Shown here: positions 41,281 through 48,010 of the stretch, one piece after another
Position numbering within the stretch: the stretch's first letter is position 1
How the letters are laid out: each line of letters starts with the position of its first letter
NCBI GenBank assembly: GCA_959601025.1
Contig: CAUGOD010000021.1
Span: forward strand, 1 to 53,101
Length of the DNA: 53,101 nucleotides
Source of the DNA: an uncultured Oscillospiraceae bacterium
Lineage (GTDB): Bacteria > Bacillota > Clostridia > Oscillospirales > Acutalibacteraceae
Direction: 5' to 3'
Made by a program: the position numbers and the translations under genes
The notes under the pieces: model-generated
Databases searched by the model: none
What the model was told of the DNA's origin: nothing
The model's input: only the letters and a program-made list of their open reading frames with translations

Positions 41281-42348
41281 TTACCTCGACCGTTCCCGCG
41301 CCCGATAGCCGGAAGCGTTGTGGTGGAAAAGCTGTAAAGCCCGTCTTTCCCTGGAAAAAGCGGAAAACAGGTCGGACAGCATTTGCTGAAGAATCCGCTT
41401 GTCCGCCGTCCGTTCATATTTCAGCCCGAGATAATACCATATCTGAAACTGATCGCAGCAGCCTTGATAGTCGCGGATTGCCTCGCCGACACAGGAATCG
41501 GGGATCGTCCATTTCTTCTGGACGTATTTCATCGAAAGCAGAAGCAGCTTCCGATGTTCATGCATGGTTTTCAGGAATCTTGCAATCCCATTGAAGCAGT
41601 CGGCAAAGGGCTTTCCCTGGAGCTCCCAGAGCAATATCTGTTCCGCCGCTTTCATACAGCCGGACCCGGTGTAATACAGGGGAGCGTCGTAGGTGGATAA
41701 ATAATCGCCGATAATGGATACGGTAGTCATGGTCCCGTAAAACTCTTTATCAATTTTGTCCATCGCCATGTAAACGCACGCATCGGTGGAATAATCGCTT
41801 CGCAAAGAGTACGTCGTCATCGGCCCCTGATAATAGACGGCCATATGCTGCTCTTTGAGAGGGTCGGATTTCAAATAATTCAGGACCGATGGAAAAGTGG
41901 ACGCCATATAGGCATAGGGAATCCAGGTCGGGCGGAACTTCCGGTTTTTCAATACCGGCGCAAGCAGGGCCTGCCGTTCGTCGTCATATCCATAAAAAAG
42001 CAGTTCGTGAAAACGGGGATCGCCTTCCCCCAAAGACCAATCCGAATATAAACTGACATAGCGTCCTTTCTCCAGCTGTTCCTTGATGGCGCCGACAATG
42101 GTTTCCGATGTAAAGCTCTGATAATCCAGCTGACGGGCATGTAAAATATCGTCATAGTACGTGGGACGGTGAAGCTCGGACGTTTCCCCGAAATGGGGGC
42201 AGAAGCAGGGATCGACGTACAGACGAAAATGGGAGGCAAGCCAGTCCTCGGCATAAGGGGAGGTTTGTATGATCGCCAGCTTTTCAAAAGTCCAGCATTC
42301 GCTGACGATGGCCGCCTCTTCGATAGCGGCCGGCAGTATTTTTTGCAT
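41281..42348 (-). CDS. BtrH-like protein 3 (candidate catalytic Cys present)
   Basis: A 355-residue soluble protein. A Cys near the N-terminus (VSECWTFEKLAII, Cys about residue 18) lies at the site used by BtrH/C39-like folds. KGRYVSLYSDWSLGEG is followed by RFHELLFYGYDDERQALLAP, giving a plausible Cys-His-Asp set. The helical C-terminal half (DKIDKEFYGTMTTVSII onward) is typical of BtrH-type proteins with a second domain. BtrH of butirosin synthesis moves an acyl side chain from a carrier protein to an aminoglycoside, so an acyl-transfer or peptidase role is inferred. The ribosome site (AAAGGATG, 11 bases away) is ordinary. It lies directly downstream of ACP 1. Confidence 0.58.
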   Translation of the reverse strand: MQKILPAAIEEAAIVSECWTFEKLAIIQTSPYAEDWLASHFRLYVDPCFCPHFGETSELHRPTYYDDILHARQLDYQSFTSETIVGAIKEQLEKGRYVSLYSDWSLGEGDPRFHELLFYGYDDERQALLAPVLKNRKFRPTWIPYAYMASTFPSVLNYLKSDPLKEQHMAVYYQGPMTTYSLRSDYSTDACVYMAMDKIDKEFYGTMTTVSIIGDYLSTYDAPLYYTGSGCMKAAEQILLWELQGKPFADCFNGIARFLKTMHEHRKLLLLSMKYVQKKWTIPDSCVGEAIRDYQGCCDQFQIWYYLGLKYERTADKRILQQMLSDLFSAFSRERRALQLFHHNASGYRARERSR

Positions 42349-42442
42349 AGTCCATCGCGCATCCTTTCCGTGCGTTTGCTCCTGCGAAAGGCGCAGAGCA
42401 GCTTATTTTAAGGCGGAGATTGGGTATCCTTAAGCATTGCGT

Positions 42443-42889
42443 TCAGTTGTCGCTGTCAGTAAAACCGGCGTTTTCCATAGAGGGCGGCGCGTCCTCGAAC
42501 GGAGGAATCTCCTTACGGGTTAAAGCGTCGTTTTCGCCGTCTTTTGCATCCTCTGCCTCTTCTGTATCTTCGCTCTTTTCCCTGTCCGGATTTGCTTTGG
42601 GAAGCGGATCGGGTTCCAGATAGTCCTGCAGCATGCCGCAGAGCGCCCCGATGGTCTCAAAATTTGACGCCAGCAGGTCGCTGTCCTGGATTTCAATGGA
42701 GAACCGGTCTTCCGCCTCGACGACGAACTGGATGAAGCGGAGGGAGTCCAGTCCCATTTCCGCCAGCGCGGCGTCCTCCGGCAGCGCGGCCAGTTCCTCC
42801 AGGGAAACATCCAAAGCGCCCGCCAGGATTTCCAGCACCGCGGGAAGGTTTTTGAATGCCGCGGGCATTGTCGTGGTTGCTGTGTTCAT
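42443..42889 (-). CDS. Acyl carrier protein 1 with acidic C-terminal tail
   Basis: A 148-residue protein whose first 90 residues form a carrier domain. The phosphopantetheine attachment Ser is Ser49 in MGLDSLRFIQFVVEAED, with the usual DSL motif and following helix II. The last 55 residues are a highly acidic, probably disordered tail (DREKSEDTEEAEDAKDGE), not seen in housekeeping AcpP. AGAGGAAA lies upstream of the ATG at 42889. It sits 16 bases after the adenylating ligase, which probably loads it. The tail may serve as a docking segment for one of the BtrH-like proteins. Confidence 0.8.
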   Translation of the reverse strand: MNTATTTMPAAFKNLPAVLEILAGALDVSLEELAALPEDAALAEMGLDSLRFIQFVVEAEDRFSIEIQDSDLLASNFETIGALCGMLQDYLEPDPLPKANPDREKSEDTEEAEDAKDGENDALTRKEIPPFEDAPPSMENAGFTDSDN

Positions 42890-42905
42890 ATAGTTTCCTC
42901 TTTTC

Positions 42906-44279
42906 TTAAATGACGCTCCGCCGGATCGGATTCTCATTTTCCGGCGCTTCCTTTTTTCGGATAACCTTGCCGGACGCGTTTTTCGGAATCTCAGGCACCA
43001 GCTCCAGCACATCCGGCAGCTGATAGCCGGGCAGGCGCGCCCGGCACACGGCGAACACCTCCGCCCTGGATAGGGAAGATACCACATGAAGGTGGATTCT
43101 TTCCCCTACGGAAGCATCCCGGACGCCGAAGGCCAGCGCATCGGCAATCCGGTCGTCCTGCCGCAGGGCGTTTTCAATCTCCTGGGGGTAAACATTCATT
43201 CCGGATCGGATGATCAGGCTGTCCTTTCGGCATTTGATGTACAGTTGCCCCTGTTCATCAATTTCCGCCATATCGCCGGTATGCAGCCAGCCGTCGACGA
43301 TTGTTTTTTCGGTAGCGGACGGGTTGCGGTAATACCCCTTCATCACGCTGTCCCCCGCGACCTGCAGCTCGCCGTCCACGATCCGGACGCGGAGAGAGGC
43401 GAGCGGCTTCCCGGCCGACAGCGGGCAGGCGTCGAACCGTTCCGGCGGAAGCCAGCTGACCCGCGGGCTGGCTTCCGTCAGGCCGTAGACATTGTAAATC
43501 TGCGCTTCCGGAAAGGCGTTCCGCATCCGCTCCGCAGCAAGCGTGGTCATGCACTCGCCGCTTACCGCCATGACGCGGAGCGCCGTTGCTTCCCGATTTC
43601 TCAGAGCCAGGGCCGACAGGTGGTAAAAGAGGGTGGGCGTACCGCATAAAACGGTGATGTTCTGCTCCCGAACCCGGCGGAGCAGCAGCGCCGGATTGAA
43701 TCCGCCCGACAGAAACGAGATGGAGACCCCTTTTATCAGGGATATCAGGAATTCTCCGGTCAGTACGGCGCAGTGGTACAGGGGGCGGGCGATCAGGATG
43801 CGATCCCTGCGGTCGATCCGAAAATATTTCTCGATGTCCCGCAGATTCGTAAACAGGTTCTTTTCGGTGATCATCGCGCCCTTCGGCGTCCCCGTGGTGC
43901 CGGAGGTACACATAATAAGAGCGACGTCGGTCAAATCCTCGGTTTCCGGGGAAGCCTGTCCAAGCGTTTCGATTCCGTCGTCTGTGAGGGCGTGGGACAG
44001 GCGGACAGCGTCGACGATTTTCCGGATATGCGTTTTACCATACCGGTAAGACAGCGGCACAGCCGTTTTTTGGGCATACAGGCAAGCCAGCAGGGAGCGG
44101 GCGGCGTTCAATTCGGATCGGCAAAGGACGCCGTACTTTTCTTCCGGCCGTTCCTTCAGCCGGCGGCCCAGCGCTTCCGCCTCCTCCAACAGCTCCTGGT
44201 AGGTAATCCGTCTTTCCTCGTCTCCAACGGTTTGGGCGGGCGTGGCCAGCATGCGGTCTTTTATGTACTCATACAGCAT
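42906..44279 (-). CDS. Adenylate-forming acyl/aminoacyl ligase
   Basis: A 457-residue member of the ANL superfamily that activates a carboxylic acid as acyl-AMP and hands it to a thiol. Core motifs are intact: the P-loop CTSGTTGTPKGAMI (about residue 130), NVYGLTEASP (A5), LHTGDMAEID (A7), the hinge RSGMNVYPQEIENAL (A8) and the catalytic Lys in PKNASGKVIRK (A10) near the C-terminus. It is shorter than typical acyl-CoA synthetases, as is common for stand-alone ACP-loading ligases. It lies between two carrier-protein genes and overlaps the ACP 2 gene by 11 bases, so carrier loading is the likely role. I could not predict the substrate acid. Confidence 0.9.
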   Translation of the reverse strand: MLYEYIKDRMLATPAQTVGDEERRITYQELLEEAEALGRRLKERPEEKYGVLCRSELNAARSLLACLYAQKTAVPLSYRYGKTHIRKIVDAVRLSHALTDDGIETLGQASPETEDLTDVALIMCTSGTTGTPKGAMITEKNLFTNLRDIEKYFRIDRRDRILIARPLYHCAVLTGEFLISLIKGVSISFLSGGFNPALLLRRVREQNITVLCGTPTLFYHLSALALRNREATALRVMAVSGECMTTLAAERMRNAFPEAQIYNVYGLTEASPRVSWLPPERFDACPLSAGKPLASLRVRIVDGELQVAGDSVMKGYYRNPSATEKTIVDGWLHTGDMAEIDEQGQLYIKCRKDSLIIRSGMNVYPQEIENALRQDDRIADALAFGVRDASVGERIHLHVVSSLSRAEVFAVCRARLPGYQLPDVLELVPEIPKNASGKVIRKKEAPENENPIRRSVI

Positions 44280-44517
44280 CGCCCGCCGCCTCCCGGTATT
44301 TGTCGGCCAGCCGGTAGATGTCTCCGACGGTTTCCAACTCCGCCGGGTCGAGATCGCTTTCCTCCAGCTGGATGGAAAGCGCGTCCTCCAGCGCTACCAT
44401 CAGCTCTACGATCCGCAGACTGTCCAGCCCCAGCTCATCCTTCAGCGTCATAGCCGGCATAGGCGCGTCCTCCAAAAAGCAAAGCTCCATCAGGATTCGG
44501 TCTACTTCCCTTTTCAT
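44269..44517 (-). CDS. Acyl carrier protein 2
   Basis: An 82-residue free-standing carrier protein. The attachment Ser lies in LGLDSLRIVELMVALED (about residue 33), with the usual acidic helices and a C-terminal helix (DIYRLADKYRE). It is of normal AcpP size and lacks the tail found in ACP 1. GGAGG lies 8 bases upstream of the ATG. It overlaps the preceding BtrH-like gene by 4 bases (ATGA type) and the ligase gene by 11, so the three are tightly coupled. Two different carriers with one ligase suggest either sequential acyl transfers or two acyl groups. Confidence 0.88.
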   Translation of the reverse strand: MKREVDRILMELCFLEDAPMPAMTLKDELGLDSLRIVELMVALEDALSIQLEESDLDPAELETVGDIYRLADKYREAAGDAV

Positions 44518-45362
44518 TGCTTTTCCTCCAACCTTTCTGTCAATTGTTCCATCATCCGCGCGTCCTGACGCCACAGCTCCTCCAGCAGCGCTGCCGGCGC
44601 CTGTTCGGGTGCGCTTTTCCGAAGATTCCAGTATTCCGCCTTGGCATAATCCCGCTCTACCACAGACAGGAGCTCTCCGATAAAATCCGTATCGACGTAT
44701 TGTCCGTAGTAGGCCCGCATCCGATACCGCATGGTCTTGCAGACGCCGAGCAGGTCCCGCAGCCGCTCGATCATGAGCGTCCCCGTCCCCGCCGGGAAAG
44801 AGCCCGGCTGCTCCGGCCGAAACAGCCGATTGTCCCACAGCTGCGCTTTTTCCCTGTCGCCTAGGGAGCCGTGCAGAGACAGGGATAGGAACTCGCCGGT
44901 GAAGCTGTCCCCGAAGGCGGCTTCACCGAGGGAAACAGCGGTGTCGGGAATATCGTTATACAGTAGAAAATCTCTGCCGGCAGGGACTGCCCGCACATAA
45001 TGGTCCTCCCGGAATCCCCGCGCATGGAGCACGGTTTTGGTGAATTCCGGCGTGACGCGGACAAGAACATATCTCCCTTCTTTTCCGTTTCCGCAGCGGC
45101 GGATGTGCTCCCGTACAGCGTCCGTATTAGCTTCTTTGTGCAGCGCGATTTCGATCCGTCCCATGGCCTTCAGCTCGTCCTGAATCCGCGGCACGCGGTA
45201 AAACCGGTATGGTTTTTCCCCCTGAATAAGCATACGATCCATCAGTTCCCGGAGGGGAATGGCGCTGTTGTGATACAGCGGCCGGATATCGTTCCGCTGT
45301 TCCCGCAAGATAGCCAGCACCTGGTTCTCCACACAGGACATTCCATAAATTCCTTCAAACAA
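44514..45362 (-). CDS. BtrH-like protein 4 (candidate catalytic Cys present)
   Basis: A 282-residue soluble protein and the most upstream of the four BtrH-like genes. FEGIYGMSCVENQVLAILREQ near the N-terminus resembles the G..(S/D)CxEN..L..IL start of BtrH/C39-like families, with Cys at about residue 10. GRYVLVRVTPEF and FREDHYVRAV supply the following strand and a candidate His. The rest is helical. I kept the TTG start (45362), which has GAGGTGG 7 bases upstream and keeps the Gly-rich lead-in; an ATG at 45341 is possible. It overlaps the kinase-like gene by 8 bases and ACP 2 by 4. Confidence 0.55.
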   Translation of the reverse strand: MFEGIYGMSCVENQVLAILREQRNDIRPLYHNSAIPLRELMDRMLIQGEKPYRFYRVPRIQDELKAMGRIEIALHKEANTDAVREHIRRCGNGKEGRYVLVRVTPEFTKTVLHARGFREDHYVRAVPAGRDFLLYNDIPDTAVSLGEAAFGDSFTGEFLSLSLHGSLGDREKAQLWDNRLFRPEQPGSFPAGTGTLMIERLRDLLGVCKTMRYRMRAYYGQYVDTDFIGELLSVVERDYAKAEYWNLRKSAPEQAPAALLEELWRQDARMMEQLTERLEEKQ

Positions 45363-46005
45363 GGCGATCCACCTCGCATCGGACGCGCCGGAAGCACTGG
45401 TCTTCGTCTTCGCCGGCGGTGGAGAGCAGCACGCTGTCGTTTTCCGCAGAAATGGCGAGGTATTCCGCCCGCAGACGATGCTGCAGAGGAAGGTCGATAT
45501 ACCGGTCGCGTTCTTCCTCCCGGGCCCGCACCCGGCGAACGGCCGTCTCTACGTCCACATCCAAAAAAAAGGCGATGTCGGGCTTGGGGATAAAACGGGC
45601 GATTTCATAGATCCAGGCGTCCTGGGCATATCCCCGCGCCCTCAGGTTGGCCAGACAGGAATAAAAATACCGGTCGCTGATCACGATATTGCCTTCCTCG
45701 AGCTTCCGGGCGATGACCCGGTTGGAATGCTGCACCCTGTCCGAAGCGCACAAAAGGGACAGCGCCCGATAATCAAATTCCCCATGCTCCGGCGTATCCA
45801 TGTAGTTTCGGAATATTTCCGACTCTCTGACGAAGTCGGTCGGCTGCCTGGTCAGGCAGACCGGGAGCCCCCGGTCCGCCAGATAGCGTGTCAGCAAACG
45901 AATCTGCGTGGTTTTTCCGCAGCCGTCCAGGCCGCAGAAGGTGATCAGCCGTCCCCGGCTTTTGTTCGGGAACATTTCCAGCTCCCGGCTAGTTCCGCTC
46001 TTCAT
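45355..46005 (-). CDS. Thymidylate-kinase-like P-loop kinase
   Basis: A 216-residue protein of the thymidylate kinase (dTMP kinase-like) fold. Walker A is CGLDGCGKTTQIRLL (about residues 25-39), the DR(Y/H) motif is ISDRYFYSCLANLRA, and the LID region is Arg-rich (VRRVRAREEERDRY). A housekeeping Tmk is not expected inside this operon, and a deduced role is phosphorylation of a pathway intermediate or nucleotide. AAGGAGG is 10 bases from the ATG at 46005, which lies inside the end of the nucleotidyltransferase gene. An internal ATG at 45975 would remove a ten-residue extension. Confidence 0.75.
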   Translation of the reverse strand: MKSGTSRELEMFPNKSRGRLITFCGLDGCGKTTQIRLLTRYLADRGLPVCLTRQPTDFVRESEIFRNYMDTPEHGEFDYRALSLLCASDRVQHSNRVIARKLEEGNIVISDRYFYSCLANLRARGYAQDAWIYEIARFIPKPDIAFFLDVDVETAVRRVRAREEERDRYIDLPLQHRLRAEYLAISAENDSVLLSTAGEDEDQCFRRVRCEVDRLV

Positions 46006-47077
46006 GCAGATGCAGCCTCCTTTTCGGACAGAATAGCCATTCGGTGAATTCCATGTCGTAGGCGCAGGTTTTGTGGCCGGCCGGGTCGACGATCTGCTTC
46101 AGAAAGCGAAGGTCGTCGGGCCGGATAGCGGTGAGCAGCCGGTCGAGCTCCCGGCTCTCGATGCCGAACAATCGCCGGGTATGCACAAGGGCGTAATAGC
46201 ATTCCCGCTGCAGCTCCAGCTCCTCCGCGCGGCGCTGAATCTCCCGGCCCAGCGGCTCTTCCAGATAGCGGTGGATCAGCAGATACAGGTCGCAGAACTT
46301 GTAAAGGGAAAGATCCCTTCCCATTTCCACCCAGCTCATAATCGTAGCCTCCTTGAACAGGTGTGCGCAGAGATGAAGGAAAAAGTCGGGAAGCGACAGG
46401 GTATAGAAAGTATGCCGATTGCCAAAAAGGCTCTTCCGGGCGTTCCTTAACATTGCTTCCACTGCGCCGTCCTCCTTCTCCGGTTTGAAACCCAGAGAGA
46501 AATTGATGTCCAGCTCCAGATATTCCATCCCGGGAAGGTCTACTTTCTTGATAAACGGCGTCGTTTCGCCCCGGTTCATACGGGAAGAAATGATCTCGGC
46601 TCTCGTGGCCGGCGTAAAGGCGCCGTTTCGGATGTGCCCCTGCCGGAATCCGGCGCCTTTCAGGCGGGAGGACAAGGCGGTGATGTCCCTGGGACGGAGC
46701 AAAACGTCGATATCGTTAGAGGTGCGCAGCCCTGCCGGATACTGCCCGGCCAGGTACGCCCCTTTCAGGAGGGCGTAAGGGAAGTCTGCGGTATCCCAGA
46801 CACTTCGCATCCCTTCCAGCGCCTGAAGAAAGCTGTCGGTTTTCTCCACCCCGCTGTCGTAAAGGATTTTCAGCGTATTCCGGAATTCGCGGTTCACACG
46901 CCCCAGAAGGCCGCAGCGCTTCAATGTGTAATAACCCGCCGCGCCCATCCGATGGAACAGAAGCTGCCCTAATATATAGGGATAATCCAGCGGTTCCTCC
47001 ATCAGCTGTTCCAGCTTCTCCTGGTCGGGCCGGAGAAACTGGCAGAGCGCCAGAATATAGTCGTTCTCTCGTGTCAT
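45989..47077 (-). CDS. Nucleotidyltransferase family protein (NTP_transf_5-like)
   Basis: A 362-residue protein resembling the uncharacterised nucleotidyltransferase family found in many natural-product and peptide clusters. The core reads FPYALLKGAYLAGQYP, then LRTSNDIDVLLRPRDI, whose D-I-D pair (about residues 115-117) provides the metal ligands. A third acidic residue can be placed in MEYLELDINFSLGF. Helical segments follow (LSLPDFFLHLCAHLFKEA), with a His as in this family. Possible reactions are transfer of an NMP to a protein, sugar or alcohol. GGGAGAG precedes the ATG at 47077. It is the first gene of the operon. Confidence 0.75.
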   Translation of the reverse strand: MTRENDYILALCQFLRPDQEKLEQLMEEPLDYPYILGQLLFHRMGAAGYYTLKRCGLLGRVNREFRNTLKILYDSGVEKTDSFLQALEGMRSVWDTADFPYALLKGAYLAGQYPAGLRTSNDIDVLLRPRDITALSSRLKGAGFRQGHIRNGAFTPATRAEIISSRMNRGETTPFIKKVDLPGMEYLELDINFSLGFKPEKEDGAVEAMLRNARKSLFGNRHTFYTLSLPDFFLHLCAHLFKEATIMSWVEMGRDLSLYKFCDLYLLIHRYLEEPLGREIQRRAEELELQRECYYALVHTRRLFGIESRELDRLLTAIRPDDLRFLKQIVDPAGHKTCAYDMEFTEWLFCPKRRLHLHEERN

Positions 47078-47142
47078 GCTTGTTCTCTCCCTTCGTTTTC
47101 TAGGCCGGCTTGAAGACTGCCGCATAGACGGATGTCAATGCT

Positions 47143-47168
47143 GTAACAATAGTTGACGAAATTGTTAC
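47143..47168 (-). promoter_or_regulatory. Inverted repeat upstream of the biosynthetic operon
   Basis: GTAACAAT and ATTGTTAC are perfect 8-base arms separated by 10 bases, about 65-90 bases upstream of the first start codon. It is a candidate operator; I could not place a convincing promoter beside it. Confidence 0.45.
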
Positions 47169-47280
47169 GGTTGTTGATCATTGGCGGATATTCCTTTATA
47201 CTGGTTATGACATTATGGCAAAGCAATAAGGGAAATTCGAAGGACAGTCGGTTGCCGTACGACACGCCGTTTCCAGCTCG

Positions 47281-47321
47281 TTTCATATATTAAAGAGAAA
47301 ATTACCGGCCGTTTGTAAACC
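47281..47321. repeat. Copy A of an upstream element shared with 51223-51264
   Basis: About 41 bases containing TATTAAAGAGAAA and GTTTGTAAACCA, nearly repeated 3.9 kb downstream in front of the DUF1906 gene. On the minus strand both contain TTTACA and TTTAAT 19 bases apart. Confidence 0.7.
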
Positions 47322-47408
47322 ACCTGCGATAAATATTCCTGACGCCGCCGTCAGAATCGGGTTTGTCCAAGAACAAAGGAAAAGAGGCCAAAGCAAATGA
47401 ATTGATGG

Positions 47409-47597
47409 ATGAAGGGCGCTTGTCTGGCAGGAAGCATGGCAACGCTGCTCCTGATCGCGCAGCTTTTCAGCGGCTGCGGCCCGGCAGGAACGCCGGCTTC
47501 CTCCGATTCCGGTAATGCGGACGATCCGGCGGCGGAGGTATCTTCCCCTGCCACGAAGGAGCCGGTTCCAACGGAAAACGCCGCGGTTTCCCCGGCG
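47409..47597 (+). pseudogene. 5' fragment of a lipoprotein gene
   Basis: The frame from 47409 encodes a lipoprotein signal (MATLLLIAQLFSGC) and a Ser/Pro/Glu-rich linker of about 40 residues. It then runs into inverted DUF1906 sequence at 47598 and stops by chance at 47630. The mature domain is missing, so this is a truncated gene at a recombination joint. The linker style is like that of the two intact lipoproteins to the right. Confidence 0.6.
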
Positions 47598-47769
47598 ATG
47601 CAGCCCAGCAGCTCAGGCTCGCGGGCATAGGTCTCGTTGACCTCGCGGTCGCCGAAGCGGATTACCCCGCGCCGCCACAGGCCGATATCCTCCGGCGTAA
47701 GGGCGGAGGGACAGAACGGCGTCCACGCTTCGGGTTCGCCTTCTTCCTGCGGAGGCCGACACGCCGGCC
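47598..47769 (-). pseudogene. Internally deleted DUF1906 gene remnant
   Basis: 47598-47748 is almost identical to 50505-50655, the 3' part of the intact DUF1906 gene, with only a few base changes. It jumps at 47750-47769 to a 20-base exact match of 50941-50960, so about 285 bases have been lost in between. Both pieces have the same orientation as in the intact gene. A minus-strand frame still reads through it but lacks the catalytic-fold N-terminus. Confidence 0.8.
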
Positions 47770-47788
47770 GTCGTACATGCGGCAAGCG

Positions 47789-48010
47789 GTTCACAAGAAA
47801 AGAAAACACGCATAGAATAAGGAGAGAAAATCATCTCAGTATTGTAACAAAGATTGAAAAGTGGGAGATTCTGGTATATACTACAATCACATTAATAGAA
47901 AATCAAAATATGGAAAGGGGACAAACAAGATGAAACAATGGACAGCCGGATTAACGGCGGCGATATTAGCCGCCGCACTGTTATTGGGAGGATGCAACGA
48001 AGCCCCCGCC
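47789..48010 (+). repeat. Lipoprotein promoter/leader/signal cassette, copy A
   Basis: About 220 bases covering promoter, untranslated leader, signal peptide and lipobox, nearly identical to 51265-51485. Similarity ends a few codons after the lipobox Cys. Confidence 0.9.
47854..47882 (+). promoter_or_regulatory. Promoter of lipoprotein A
   Basis: TTGAAA, 17-base spacer, TATACT. A TTGTAACAA element overlaps its upstream side. Confidence 0.6.

Noticed and set aside
45355..46005. Housekeeping thymidylate kinase
   Set aside because: The fold fits, but the gene is embedded with overlaps in a specialised operon, so a pathway role is more likely; not excluded without the rest of the genome.
39079..47077. 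A conventional NRPS or PKS cluster
   Set aside because: Only a stand-alone adenylating enzyme and carriers occur; no condensation, ketosynthase or thioesterase domain is present.
47351..47809. Minus-strand frame of 152 codons read as a gene
   Set aside because: Its central part is a deleted copy of the DUF1906 gene and its ends are read out of frame from lipoprotein DNA; treated as a pseudogene.
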